A stretch of 64,000 nt of DNA from Ascaris suum (GCA_013433145.1 CM024168.1:9804184-9868183), one strand, 5' to 3'. Positions 12,376-25,769 are shown, numbered from the stretch's first letter. Notes: generated by a model not told the origin, from the letters alone. Translations and numbers: made by a program.

Positions 12376-12381
12376 AATAAA
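12376..12381 (+). terminator. polyadenylation signal of CENP-X
   Basis: AATAAA 15 bp after the CENP-X stop codon, followed by a T/C-rich stretch. It implies a very short 3' UTR. Confidence 0.5.
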
Positions 12382-12637
12382 CATTCCTCTCAGCGATGAT
12401 GGATTCAGCAGATGTCGTTTCAATCGACTATTATCGTAGATTGTTTATCTGTGATGAATTCGATGGTGGACCGGCAGTGCTATAATTTTGGGGATATATA
12501 TACGAACTGATTCCGACTGTCAGAACTTTTGCAACCGAGTTTTCCTTTGTTGAGGATCCAGGAAGTTACTTACAACGTCACAATGCTTCTCGACTGTTGA
12601 TTGTGAAGATGTCACTGTATCACACGATAGAATCGGA

Positions 12638-12965
12638 TCATATGAAACTGGCGCGATGTGAGTACCCCATAGTGTCGCTGCAGTTGTTCCTGCTCAGTGC
12701 TTTGATCCAGTTTCTTCCCCCGGCTTTTCTAGAGGGTCGCAGATCTTGTTGCAGGTCGGCCCCTGTCCCTCCTTTGCGATGCGTCCATGCCATACTGCTT
12801 CTCGGCCATTCTTTATTTCTCACTGTGCTATTTTTGCCAGCCATGAGAAATTCTTGACCCTGCCTCTTGTGAGGATGTCCACTATATCTAGTCGTCCACT
12901 TTTGCAAGTCTTTGGAGCCATTCGTTGGCCATCTACTGTTACTTCCGTCCCATTATGGAAAGTAT
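12638..12965 (-). mobile_element. probable non-LTR (LINE) retrotransposon 3' remnant
   Basis: On the minus strand, two neighbouring frames together give the pattern typical of the C-terminal tail of LINE reverse transcriptases: a basic RRDRGRPATR block followed by a G-x-N-W-I-x-x-A-like segment (GGRNWIKALSRNN). The frame changes between the two parts, so it is a decayed copy. No catalytic RT motifs are present, so only the 3' end is here. The assignment is by pattern alone. Confidence 0.42.
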
Positions 12966-14939
12966 AGCCACTGATTTATGTTGTACATGAGAGAAAGAGA
13001 GAAATTTAGTCTTACTGAGAGGTATATCGCGGTGCTTCTCGTAGACCTCCACAGGGCGGTGTATTTGACGGAATTGATGGCTTTTTCATGATATACAAAC
13101 AGCGAGTATTCGGGCTAATTATATTATCTCGTCATTTCGGTCACTAAAATGAGCAGATGGATTTGACCAACTGTCGGCTTGTCGGCCTATTGACTTCTTG
13201 TTACCGTTCGATTTCCTGCAGCGGTATTTTCCGAAGAAGCTTAAAAGGAAGTTGGAGGTTACCGGTGCAAGTGATATTGGCTGAAAGTTTTTGATATCAC
13301 GTCGACTGCATTTCTTCGGCGGCGGGCTTGTTTTTGAGTGATGCTCGACACTACTTGAATCTCATCTTCGAATTTTGTTTCTGAGTGGCGTAATTAAATT
13401 CCAGAAGAAGTCTTCCCAGGGCGCATTTGGATTATAGGCTAATAGCGAGTTTTTAGGTCACAAAATTGGGCGCACTCCTTGCAAGCGAAACAGGTGAGGA
13501 AGCATCTCAGAAACACTGCCACGATATGTTGCTGTGCATCCCCGTCTCTTCGCCGATCATAACTTACCTGTTGATAATGCCTGTGCGCAGCAACACCTTT
13601 AATTGGCTACTTAATCCGGTCGCTCGCAAAGACCTACAAAAGATGCGTTGCTCGCGACCTGACACTATTAACTGAAAAAGAGCAAATATGAAGTGTGTGT
13701 GCTTCTTCGGTCTTAGCTATTGCATAATATTCGCTAAAGCAGGCAACTCCTATAATTTCCTTTGGGTTTGAACGTGAAATGTGGCATAGATGAGGTCTTA
13801 CCAAGGTGTGCATCATACCTGCCCTTGTTGAATGAGTCTACCGGATAGACAGGCAGGCAGAGAGACTCGCCCCGCACACACCTACATGTCTACAAAGACG
13901 TTGCATCAATGTGCTGTAATAAAACCAGTTTTCAAAAGTGTTTAATATTCGGATCGGCGTGGGAATGTTGGCGGCGAGTGATGCAGGAAGCGATAGGGCT
14001 CAAAACTTAAAAGTGTTTTCGGTCCTGTAACGTAAATTTACCGGAATGCCGGGAAAATAAGTGGGGAAAGGCATCACAGGAACTGGCCTGATACGCGCTT
14101 TCGAAATTGAGTGGTCTTTCGCTTATCAATCCAGACAATCACAGGAACGCAGTAATGCATCCGGAATTAAGTGGTCCAACCGTTTGCAGAGTACGTAGGT
14201 GGGTGGGGTCGATGACGTCACGTATTGTTTTTAGTTATGAGCCGTTGTCGAAGCGAGCACATAAAGTGAAATCGATCTGGGAGGGAACATGGAAACTGAA
14301 GGAAAGGATCGGGAATAAGTGCAAGGATAATAAGGGGAAGAAGAGGGACGCCCAGCTAGCGTGCATCTGGAGAATGAAAGGTGAAATGAAGGATAATTAG
14401 ATAAAGGAGGAGAGATGACAAAGTGGGACGTGCATCCAAACAACGATCGAATGAACAAGTAGGTATGCAGATAAGCAAACTTGTGAGGCATCAGCTGACG
14501 TGGTATTCTGTTGCTAGTTCTGCAGAAGATTACCGGTTTCGGATCGCACTGTTTGGATGTGCACGAGTCTTATCTGTTCGTGAAGGCAGTACTTTGCTGA
14601 CATGGTGGCAACCTGTCACGCTTCTTATCGCGCTGCATGCCCAGACGGGTATATCCATTCCTTCCCTAAGTCGCTTAATCGATCTCTCTTCCATAGCGTT
14701 TCACTTTTCGTCCACTAATCTACGAACGACTTCTGAGTGGGTTGCAAGAGTTGTGATCGCTCAAAGAAAAGATGATTCGTAAGGCTTATACTTTTAAGAG
14801 AAAACAGAACTTTTCTGACTAGGTATAAAACTTGGAACTGTACCTTGCTTTCATCTGAGGTGAGGTTCCGGGTCTGTAACTGATTCCGTCATGTTTGCTG
14901 TTGTTTTTCATGTTTCTTCACTCAAGTTTTGCTACTCAC
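12966..14939. other. gene-free interval between CENP-X and EMC3
   Basis: No exon similar to a known family was found. Frames at 13466-13675, 14107-14400 and 14423-14782 have no recognisable content. Nothing else stands out. Confidence 0.35.
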
Positions 14940-15222
14940 CTCTGGCTATTGGCTTATTGCCAGAGCACACTGCAGCGCGTAATTCGGCAGGTACAGTCGA
15001 TTGAAGGGGAGGGGATTCCTTCAGGTTAGCATATCCGTTAAAGCTGGATTGAGTTAGTTGGATTCGCAAGTATTCCGCAGCCTTTACTCGTCCATTTTGC
15101 GGGGTCAACTCTTGTTGAAGGTGCCACCCTCCATGGCGGCGCTCGCATGAACTTGCCTGTGGTGCTCTGTTTATCTTAATATTCCAGAATGAACGGGAGG
15201 CGCCGGGAGGAGAGCCGTCCAT
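14940..15222 (-). CDS. possible minus-strand exon upstream of EMC3
   Basis: The frame starts at an ATG (15222-15220) and stays open for 94 codons to a perfect donor sequence (CCAGAG|GTGAGT, border at 14940/14939). The peptide is polar and mixed, with no family I recognise. It would be the first exon of a gene divergent from EMC3, whose start lies 256 bp away. No second exon was found further left. It may be fortuitous. Confidence 0.2.
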
Positions 15223-15477
15223 GTGCTGTGCTAATCTTTGGGTGCCCTACAGCTAAGGGGGCTTGACAATGTCCGTCACTAACTGTTCTGCAACTGCTTA
15301 ACTATGACCATTCGGTTCGGGTCTTTACTTGCATCCATCGTAAGGAAAGCCCAACTACCAGAGAATAAAGAGGGCTTGAACCTCTAGGGCAATTTCATGT
15401 TCTTTACGGATGACCTTTTAATGCGATTCTTTTTACTTCAAGTTCATACGTGTATTTTTAGAAGCGAGTCTGGCGCA

Positions 15478-18400
15478 ATGACTGAACTTCTTTTGGATCC
15501 AGGAATCCGCACTTGGGTGTTCCTTCCTGTCATACTCATCACGTTCCTTGTCGGTATATTGCGTCACTACGTGGCCCTCATTTTCACGTCGAAAAAGAAA
15601 CTCGAATTACAACAAGTACAGGATAGGTTAGTAAATCGCAGTACTTTGCAAAACTGGGTGTATTCTGGTTGGGCGCCCTATCCACCTCTCAGCGGAGCCG
15701 TGATCATATTTTAGGCGGACGCAGCGGTATCTGGGTAGGATGCAAGGGGGTTATATGCCCGTGTTTTCTTACGCCCGACATGGTGTAGTAAAATGTAAAG
15801 GATATAATCAAACACAGGAATTTAGGTTGTCAAGGGCGGAGGTACAGCAATAGCGTTCATGATGTAAGATACATCCTTGATGAGCTTACCCTCCTAGCAC
15901 CCCGTTTGGAGAAGAGTGGGGTTGGTGGGATGGTGGTCGCATATTATAGTCTTATTTCGAACAGACCTTTCGCTAAGAAAAAAGTCGGCAAGGAATGACC
16001 CCTCCCCGTCCCCCCCCCCCCCCCGACTGCAATGCTTTTCAACTCTTCTCTCCCTCTCTCTCACATGAGGCTGGAGCGTACTAATGGATGACGTCCGACT
16101 GCAAAGTCAGTAGTTGCAATATTTTCGTGTGCAGTCGAGAATAAGGGGAAGCAAAATTGCTGGTGAAAGTTTCGCTGTAGCAGTTATAAATGCCCCGAAC
16201 CATATGCGTTGGATAACAATCTTCTCATTCCTCGTTTCCAACCTCACAACAATATCAGCTTTATAAGGGAAAATAAGGGAAACTTGTCATGATGTAAGAG
16301 TAAAGGCTTATGAGGGTCAGCTGAGAACTAAGAAGTGGGTGGCAATTAATAAATAACCTCAGTGCAACTGGAAGCTCTCCAACTGCACATCATCAATGTC
16401 GATTCAATTTGTGCATTGTTTTCGGGATGCGCATTCCAACTGCCAATAACTATAAAGTGGTAACTGTCCGGGAGACTGTTTGGCGAACGTTTTTCCGCGC
16501 TAGCTGAAAAGACTGTCTTCACTGATTGCGAAGAGACAAATTCAAAGGAGTTTTTGAACGGATTGTTCGAAAACCCACCGACGATTTCATAGCAGAATGC
16601 GAAGTCGAGTTCACTCCTACTGTACCGGAAATATTTGGGACTAAAAATGCGGATGTGGCTGGTGTAACCCGAGATTTATCTTCTCAGGAGTGTTTATCTC
16701 CTTCGAAAAGGAACGCGATTGAAATACATATCGATGTATCGAGCAGATTTAATACGTGAAGTGAAGTAACGTGGCCAAATTTTATTAGCCTGATTCCTTC
16801 CTCGCTTAAAATGGACGCCATTCGGTGCTCGCCTCATGTCTGATTTAGCTTAACGCTTATTCCTTCAACACACTTCATTCTTCTGGGTAATAAAGACCTT
16901 TTTCTCTGGAAGTGATTGAGTGGATGATGTTTGCAGTCAATATCTGATTCGATCCCGGTTGCTCAGAGAAAATGGACGATTTCTTCCAAAGGCGTCGTTT
17001 TATATGCGCAAAAACTTTCTCAGTGGTGACGAGACCGGTTATTTTACAAAGGTTTGTTAAGTTTCTTCGTCATCCGTTGCGGTGATTTGATTCGATGGCG
17101 ATCACATTGAGCTTCTTTCTTATTTCCTATTGCGATTTTGAATTTCGGAAGCGCATTATTGCAGCATCATCTCTGTGGCAACTTAAATGTGTCCTTCTGG
17201 CAGTTTCAGGTTGTCAGCGACTAAAACAAAAGATATGCAGTTGGGGGGGGGGGGCGGAATTGCGTTGTGGCTGCATACCGAATTTCAAGGTAGGAATTAC
17301 TTTGAACTTGAACATCGCTCTGTAGATCGCATCGAAGAAAGTGAATCTTTTTTAGAACGTGGCAGGAGCGGCCTTGTGTTTGAACATTAATGTAATATTC
17401 GGCATGTTTTTTGTTTGCTCTTGTATAACTTATGGTGTGGTAATCGAGCCTGCAAAGTGCACTGCAGTCACGTGAGTCGGTCACTCACTCCCACTTATTG
17501 CGTTTTTCGGTTCTGTTCTAGCATTGATATTATTGCAATGTTGAATTCCTCCATCCGTGTTAGGGTGCTGGATTGTTGCTGTATTGCAGCGTGAAGGGGG
17601 TGCCAACGGGGTTTTTGGAATAGAGAGAGAGGGGCTGAGGGAATTGGACGAGGTATAGAGTGCAGTTCTGGTAAATACTTTGCTGGAGGACCGCACTTGC
17701 CAATACACTTTTCATCTGCAGCTATCGTGCAGATTGATGCACACTTCTTCCTACGATTTTATGAAGTATTTCGGGGTGTTTACTGAAATTATGAAGTGCT
17801 CTCTCACACCCCGCTCTTTGCTTTTTTCTCAGTGTTACAAATTTTTTGCTTCCAACATTTTGGTCATTTTGGAGAAATTCGGTTTTAGTGAGCAGAGGAT
17901 AACAATCGTAATGCAATATCAACTGCATAATAACAATGTCTCTTTAGCTGCTTGAAAAATAGTTAAAAATTTTTGTTGCACTACCGCTTATGCGTTCACG
18001 AGTTCTCTCGAGAAGGGTGTTCGTGCCGTTTTTGGGCTCATCATTGCTTTGGAGACCGATAAGTGAGGCTCGAGGTACGGATAGACCCTCGCCTACCAAG
18101 CGAAAGGCGAAATGTGCAGGTGGGCGGAAGGCGGCGGCGTGCTTTCAGTGCATACCGAACGTTGAATGCTTCCTAGCAGAATGCATTAGTGGCAGAATCC
18201 TTCAAAGCTTGTAAAGGAGTCGATTTTAAGGCGATGGAAAGACCGTCACAAATGCAAAATCCTATGGCCGATCCGACAATGATGACCGACATGCTGAAGG
18301 TTGTTTCAGTAAATTGCTTAAACTAAATTACTTCAGACATTACTGCTGTATTTTTATCCTTCTTATAACCACCCTGTTCCTGGTTGCAGTGTCGTGTGTT

Positions 18401-19920
18401 GCGCTGCGTCCTTTCCAAAGGAGGTATGAATTCGATTCAAGGTGCATCTGTGCTTTCATTGGCGCGTATCTGCACCTCTTTTTATTGTCTGCCGTAAGAA
18501 TAGCCGCAAGACGTCATGCTTGAACTATTCATCTTTTCTCTTGACTACTTAGTAAGTTGGGAGAACGTGTCGCATAGAGAACATCAAGTGTACTATGCAA
18601 GCCAGTATTCTATAGGTTTTTTAGATAGAGCGGAGGGGCCTTTAGAGTCAGTGAAGCCTTTTTTGCACAAACAAAACAAGAAAGCGTTTCAAAATAGTCA
18701 AGAAAAGTCTTCCTCGAGTCAAGTACAGATTATTCTAATGTTGCAACTCCTTCATTCTGAAGGCATCCACGTGAAGCACATGTGGAACATGTGGATGCAT
18801 TCAACAGATTCCCCTTATTGTGTAGAAAGCAAAGATGATGGCAAGGTAATGTGGTAGGAGGAGATTCGAGCGCTCTTCGATATGTTACAGGGCAACCTGC
18901 TCAACGTTGTGCCGATGATCATAATCGGCGGCTGGATTAACTGGACGTTCAGTGGTTTCGTCACGACCCGCGTGCCGTTTCCCCTCACACTTCGGTTCAA
19001 ACCGATGCTGCAGCGAGGTGAGTCCGACGTTAATTGTCTGCTGTTGTATCGCATTGTGTGCCTTGAACCTCATCCACCACAATATGTATCCGTCGGTGGA
19101 TAATTTAATCACTGCGCATTGAATGTTCTCATTCATTCAGTGAATCCGTCAGCTTACCTTGATGTAATATCGAATACGAAGCTTCTGGGTGCGCACTTCA
19201 TATAAATTTAATAGCACATTGGCGTACGCTTCAGGACTTCAGGTTCAAACCCCGCCGACCTCAGGCTGGATGCATTAGCACTGAATAGCCTCCATCGGGG
19301 ACTTCGTTTGAGGGATGGAGTGAAAAGTTAGTGCGACGTCATTCTAAGAAAAGATCATACCATGCAAAGGTAATAACTCCTCAGCGCTTCTGATCAGTGG
19401 ATCGTGGTGCGGCCAGGGAGACGTCCCCTTTTGGCTTGCTGTGCAAGAAACATCGGAGTCTCCGTATTCGGAACTCCCATCTTGTCATAAAGAAAATTGG
19501 AGCGGGTCGCTTTGTGGGGAAGAAAAAATAATTATTTAATCGGTATAATAGTATAGTTGAAAACAATGGAAATATATAGCGGCAAAAATCATTTAATTGA
19601 GAATTGGGTGGAGCAAAAAATAGCCCCATTCGAGTGCATCATCCACTTCGTCACCTGCTTGTGCTGTTAAAGGTATCGAGCTCGCTTCTTTGGATGCCGC
19701 CTGGGTGTCTTCGGCGTCGTGGTATTTTCTGAACGTGTTTGGTTTACGCTCCATTTATACACTAGTATTGGGTGAGGACAACGCGGCCGATCAATCACGG
19801 ATCATGGAGGAACAGATGAGTGGGGCGGCGACGGCAGTGCCTCAGGATCCGAAGCAAGCATTCAAAGCCGAGTGGGAGGCTCTCCAGATGACTTCCCATC
19901 AGTTCATACTGAACAAATGA
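15478..19920 (+). CDS. EMC3: ER membrane protein complex subunit 3 (EMC3/TMEM111)
   Basis: EMC3 is the YidC/Oxa1-like core subunit of the ER membrane complex, which inserts tail-anchored and multipass proteins. Exons: 15478-15626 ([12 protein letters not shown], first membrane helix, basic KKKLELQQ coiled-coil), a small exon near 17986-18016 (LMRSRVL), 18177-18299 (ends in [12 protein letters not shown]), 18891-19017 ([12 protein letters not shown] and [11 protein letters not shown], second membrane helix and cytosolic loop), 19673-19920 ([19 protein letters not shown], third helix, then DNAADQS). The phases agree. Two oddities: the small exon 2 has no AG immediately before it, and the protein ends at about 225 residues, without the ~30-residue tail of the human protein. 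The start is set by alignment to the usual N-terminus. Identity is not in doubt. Confidence 0.96.
16010..16024. repeat. poly-C/poly-G tract (15 bp)
   Basis: Homopolymer of C within EMC3 intron 1. Similar G tracts occur near 609-619, 17243-17254, 42536-42546, 44916-44927 and 55239-55248. Confidence 0.9.
18760..18797. repeat. 36-bp near-palindrome
   Basis: GCATCCACGTG and CATGTGGATGC pair as a hairpin around a 14-nt loop that itself contains CACATGTG. It is in an EMC3 intron, about 95-130 bp before exon 18891. Confidence 0.6.
19225..19290 (+). repeat. tRNA-like fragment, possible SINE
   Basis: Contains a good internal pol III B box (GGTTCAAACCC, around 19241) with a weaker A-box-like TGGCGTACGC upstream. 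No clover-leaf with a proper acceptor stem can be drawn. It lies in the last intron of EMC3. Confidence 0.25.
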
Positions 19921-20510
19921 TCTCATCGCCGGTCATACGATGAGTTCTCTTCGCTTTCTTAAATGATCGCTATAAATTATTCGTATCTACCGTCCCTCAG
20001 AATGCTACTTACTGATATTGTCACATCAAACTCAGTTTTGTAATATCGTATTGTTGCTATGAATTGATAGTTGGAAACCCACCTGATAGGTCATTGTATG
20101 CTGCAGAATGAATAGCAACTCAACAAAGGAGCCGAACGTAATTATGAGCTAGTTGGCACTGTCTACCTGTGCTAACAGGTGTGCTGAAACTACGAAATTT
20201 GAAGTATTAGACTCGTTCAAAGCATTAATTGGAGTTTAAATGTTTTTAAAAAACGACTGTAGGCTCATTACTTGATGATACTGATCTGTTGAGTATTGCG
20301 GAGATGGCAACACAACTAGTAAGAGAGAAGCCCTTCAGCAACTTCGCAGATTTCATCCTTAAAATTCCTTGCTGCTTTCGTTCGGAAAGGTTCTTCGTTG
20401 ATTAAAGGATTCAGATTCCATTTATTTCACTTGCTGAATGCAATAAAACTAATGCGTTGTTCTTTATTCCACTGTTATAGTCTTTTACTTCTGCTGTTAA
20501 TTCTATTAAG

Positions 20511-20591
<81 letters not shown>

Positions 20592-23500
20592 CGTGATGAA
20601 TGCTTTGATGCATTCGTTTTTGTATTGTCGATGTATAATGTTCAGACTTGCATTGTACCTTTGCGATTCAGGTGCCATCATTCTGTGCACCTGCAACTTC
20701 TGTTTGAACACTTTTATTTACCAGCATTCGGTTTATAGAGCCACAAGGTTGGCATGAAAGCAAATATTCTCCGTTTTGACTATATAAGCAGAAACCTGCG
20801 AGATGAACGCACTTTTGGAAACGAAGCTTTGAAATACGGCGATCAGATATGCAATGGACGCAAATTGTATTTGTCCGCCTTATTGCAAAATATCACTGGC
20901 AGTACCTCGCTTCGATCAACTCAAACTCAGTTTTGCATTGATTGAAGATACCTTGAAGGAGGCCCCAGTGAACAGTTAACAATGCTTTCTAGGTGTGCAT
21001 AAAACTTCACCCTACCATGAACGTTATTTCACTTCTGTTTTGTTTACTAGTGGGAAGTTGTCGGAAGTGAAGAGCATTTAACTGAATGCTTCTTGCAAAA
21101 TATGCAAATCTTACTGGTTGGGCGATTCAGTCAGCGATCGCTGAATAAGTTCTCATCGGATATCTGCGTTTGCTTGGCAAAGCGATAAAGAAAATCTGGG
21201 CTAGTCATCAGTTTGCACACATGTGAACATACGCATATTCGAGGAGCTGCAGCCATTCAGTAGGTGATTATGGAATTGCTTTTCTTTGTGTCGTGTAAAT
21301 GTCGTGTAAACAACATCCCCGAATGCGGTCGCACTTTCCCGGAAAGATCAGCCTCTCAAGGAATAATGCAGTGGCGCATGCGATTTGCTTGACTCAACAA
21401 AGAAGCAACTGCCCGTGGGTGCAGCTGCATGTGGTCGTTACGAAGTAATTACTGAATGAGTTTGTTAGTGCAGTTGAGTTGTTAAGGGAGTGCTGTGTTG
21501 TGCTTTATTGCTGCATTACTTTTTGCCGTTCCTTCGTTGACACTTTATTCTGCACTCTTCAGCAACAAAAGACGTCGGTGTTTATGCAAAGACGATTTGA
21601 TTGATGTTTGTTGTGCTGTCGTTCATGTTTACATCTCGTTTGCTTATTTGAAGTCATAGGAATTTCGTTGATGAGCCCAGGTGACCTGCAGCAAGAACTA
21701 CACCTGTGCCCATAGCGTTGGTGCCAGTAGGTAGCGTGTTCCGTTGGAACGGTGACTTGATGAAGGTAATAACACAGAGACGTGGTATAATTAGTTGTGC
21801 CCACCGGGATTATTCACGTTTACCTGAATAAGATCTGACTGAATCGTGACCACGAAACGAAAGCACCGAAAGCCTTGGTGACGTATTCACTTGAGCTATG
21901 TCGAATGTACCACACCGCAGAGCTGGTGATATGAGTGTTCCGCGGCTGTAGCACACTCAAATCGCGTCTCATCGTGCTTAACGCAATGTGGTTAGTGGGA
22001 AGGCTATCTATTAGGTCTACATTCTTCACCGTACAGCTCACATACTTTGTTGCAACGAAGTTTGACGCATTCCAGTGTTTTATTGTCGACCGCTTGGCGC
22101 CTCTGTTTTATATTTTATCCGTGAAGGACGAGTTAATTCGTGTCTTCGGAGTGTTTTTTGATGGGTTTCGCATCAATAAGTTGCCTCGTTGTTTTAGCGT
22201 TTCGTTCTGGAATGGAAACATTCATCAAGTTGTTCGCATGTTTTTTATTTCGTGGAATTTTAAAGCTTGTTGTAAGTGTGTGGGAATCTACCGGAAGGGT
22301 TTGTTATTGCTCTCCGAAGAACCAGCTCGTGATCGGTGGCAAGCCATTGCGTCAGCACGAATAAATGATTTGCCCGTTTTTTCGAATTTCTGCTTAGACT
22401 GTCTCTTGCAGCATAAAATACATCGAAATCTCGTTGCTAATGACTTCTTTTTGTTCGGGCATCTTTGATTTGTGCACGTTGCTGGATATCTCCGTCTCCT
22501 TGTTTAATCTCGAGCAAGAGGTGCCGTCGCTTGCGGTCCCTCAGGCTTTTCATATCCCCCTTCTCCCTGCCATCTGTTCTTCACCGCAACAAGCATAAGC
22601 GTCAGTTGGCAAGACCTTGCAAGGATGTATCGGTGTGTTGCGCATATTTTTCGTCGATGTTTCCATGCTTATCTCTTACATATAGACAGTCTTACCCGTA
22701 GCCACTTTATTTCTTAAACATCAACAAGTATCAGAATTGCCTCGCATCTCTGTTGGCATAAACACCATGGCTAACTTTCCAGTCCGGATGTTTATTGTCG
22801 GACCCCTTTTGTAACATCTGAACTTATTCTTCGCTCGGTACCCACTTGCCACCGGATAAGTACTCTTAGGGTTTAAGGATGTCGGTGAAGGAGGGGTTCA
22901 TGTAGTGCGAGCCCTATTCCTCTCGATATTTGCAGGGGCATGAAGGGGGATGGTGAGATCGGTGGGAGAGGCGTTTTACATCACATGAAGGCGCAGTCTT
23001 AGATGTGTGAGGTGTTTTACGGCGTTAGATGACGCCGATGTTGCGAGCAGTGAATATGTTTCAGTTTTTGTCTGGCGATTGGCAGGAGTGTTGAACTCGG
23101 TGGTGCATCGCTTCAATCTGCATTAACCGCGTTGTCATTTCGTTGAATCTGGGGTTGAACACCTCAGTTTAAAGAACGACAAACTGGTGAGTATCGTTAA
23201 ACATTTGTTGCTCCTTCTCACTAGCATTTTTGGCCAGTTACTCTGAGATATGTTCGGAATGTCAAGGGACTTTACAAATTACGACACGGAGGTAATGGTT
23301 AATTGATTGAATGAAATCTTCTTTATTTGGCCAGTAAAGAAACCAATATTCGCGTTTAAATGTATAAAACTATTTGGATAATAAAATCAATGAAGAAGAG
23401 AATGAGATGTGCTAAATGACAATTTAGTGAGCGGGGAATAGTACATGCCAGCAGAGGATTTAGCGTTGAGCAGTTGTAAGGAACGGAACCTAGGAAGATC

Positions 23501-24676
23501 GACTGGATTTAATTTGCGGATGAATTGGATGGGCTTTGTGGTCTGCACTTTTTTCATTAAATGCATCGATGCGAAATGCGGACGAGTTGAGGACGACGTT
23601 TAACACTAGCTTCTTCATCTTTTAAAAGAATATCGACTCGAGGACCACATAAACTGCACAATGAGAACATGTGATCAGAAAGGATGTTCGGAAAGTTTTG
23701 TACAACTTCGTGACGTAGTTCAAGGTCGGACTTAATCCTTCTTGCGTGAAAAGCTTCGAAAGTTTCCGCTGAGGGAAGGAACAAACCAGCCTAGAAATGA
23801 TGCATAAAAAAGCCATCCTGGTGAGTTGGCGCTACACATTTCCTTGATATCTGCGACGCCGTACGAAAAACAAACGAGAGTGCAATATTTAAGGTTCTAC
23901 CGGCAGTGGCGAATCAGAAGCGTGTTTTAAGGTTTCAGGACCTTTTATCTGCAGCGAATGTAAAATGTGATTTGCAGTTTGCGATGTTCTTTGTGAAGTC
24001 CATAGGAAAGGCTCATGCCGGTTTAGGTTTCCTGCATAAATAAGAAGAACATAAGTAGTATTTTTGATGACTGTAATGTTGCATGCAGTTGGGGAGAATA
24101 TCCATGCTTGAAATTTATATGTAACGTTTGCTTCTCTCTGCAGAAATATCTAGACTTCAGGTCTGCTACAAATCCTTGCAGGTCGATGCGCATCTCCTAA
24201 AAATAATGCAATTTTGCCCGTCTTTCCTGCGCTGGCGGAAAAGATGGGCAGGATTGTGTCGTCTGTCTTAAGGGTTTCCTAAAAGAAGACAAAAAGTTGG
24301 CATTCATTCTACTCATTAGTGCTGACCGCCTCTGTGAGTCTCTTTTGCTGCAATGCCTTTCGAACTTCCAAGTTTTCTGTTTATGTACTTGAAAAAGGCC
24401 GCTCGATTTCTGGAACAAATTAAACACATCTCACAGTTGTGGCTGGGTTGTTATGCCGTTTGCGCTACACGGCGGCGCCTCTCCACTTTCTTCTTGTTTT
24501 TTCAAAGAAAATAACATTGCTGCCAAACGGAGGAGATGAGAGGGTATGTCCTCTGTTGCGAGTGGATACCCGTACAAGGTACACACCTTTCACCTCAGAA
24601 CTTGTTGCACTACTCTTCCACGTTTGAGTAACTCTGAAATTCTACGTCCTATTGTTCTTTAGCAACAACGCATGTG
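19921..24676. other. gene-poor interval downstream of EMC3
   Basis: Nothing with recognisable coding content. It contains a TA microsatellite (20513-20588). The longest frame, 21935-22468 (177 codons, rich in Phe and Cys), looks non-coding. An EMC3 polyadenylation signal is not obvious close to the stop; the first clear AATAAA is about 520 bp downstream. Confidence 0.4.
20513..20588. repeat. (TA)n microsatellite, about 75 bp
   Basis: Pure alternating AT. Unlike the tract at 9214, no retroelement sequence borders it, so it resembles an unoccupied target of the kind Naiad-type elements prefer. Confidence 0.97.
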
Positions 24677-25010
24677 CTATAAACCATTTATAAACTTATA
24701 ATACTCAAAGTGGGCGGCTGAAGAGCGAGGCCGATATCGCAATACAACCTTAGGCAAATTCTTATGCTTTAAGACAACGTCGTTGTTGTTGCTTAGTAAT
24801 AACTCAAAGGCTTTGTTGTTGCGCGTTAGCTGGGCGTTGAAATTAAAGAGGCGTCTTACCTGGATAAGATTTCTGGAATCCATAAGGCGTTTATGACTGT
24901 CTGATAACCGTGGATAGCTGAAGTCACCAACATACAAAAAGGGGTAGTGAACTGCGTGCTGTTCGTTAATGGTATCAAAGAACCTCATAGTTAGGTTTTA
25001 TTATACCGTT
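24677..25010 (-). mobile_element. possible LINE endonuclease fragment
   Basis: The minus-strand frame (24988-24677) contains FLYVGDFSYPRL, like the GDFNYP motif of LINE apurinic-type endonucleases, then LTRNNKAFELLLSNNNDVV, like the usual PTR...LDLVLTNNPDLV stretch at a similar distance. Just upstream on that strand are remnants reminiscent of the YRPP motif. Frame breaks show decay. The assignment is by pattern only. Confidence 0.38.
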
Positions 25011-25769
25011 AGGGAGCGAAAAGCCCAAAAAATCGTTTTGCGACCGGAATCGTTACACACAGGATGACCATCAGCTGGATTGTTATATCACCAACCCATT
25101 GCTTAGGTATAGATGGATGTTTTCTGGGAATCATCAGTCAAGAAAGCGCCACATTTTACACAAAAAGTTGACATGGGATGTTGAACGCTTCTGAGGATGT
25201 GCAGCATAGTGACACAAATTTGTTTGTATGTAGATATTTGTGCTGCAACGGAGAGGCTGTCGTCTTAAGGCAGAGAACGGAATACGCGATTGTTATCTGT
25301 GAAAGAGACCTCCTTTTGCACTGAATCTCATAATGATGCACTGCGAGGAGTGGACAAGTGTGCCAAACTCACTTATCTTTTCGCTCACATTGCAAGTGGA
25401 ATGAACGTCTTTCTTTATCAGTACCTCTATTCCTTATGGTGCAAAAAACCGTTGCCACTTCTTTCCCCTCGCTTTTTGTTTTCGGAGAATTTAGACTTTT
25501 CTAAGTGGCATCCCCAACTTACGGTCATCAGAAATGAAGAGTGCATAGAGACAGAGCTACTCCTTCCATAAGAAAGGTCCTGAGATGGTTGAGGCATGAG
25601 AAATAGGGCAGTAATGCGATGAAGCCATTTCAGTATCCGGTGATTTGATTGCCGCAAATTGCTAACATCTTTTCTAAGGTATTCTCTCCGATTTTGATAC
25701 TGAGGGAAGTGCTCTAATTTTATTTTGGCTGATTGCCCCTATTTAAGGAAAAAAATCGATGTGTTTCAG

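Noticed and set aside
15360..15395. Perfect 5-bp stem with a TTCAAGC loop on the minus strand, like a tRNA T-arm
   Set aside because: No acceptor, D or anticodon arms can be formed around it.
21935..22468. 177-codon plus-strand frame
   Set aside because: Phe/Cys/Val-rich composition typical of T-rich non-coding DNA; no motif, no family resemblance.
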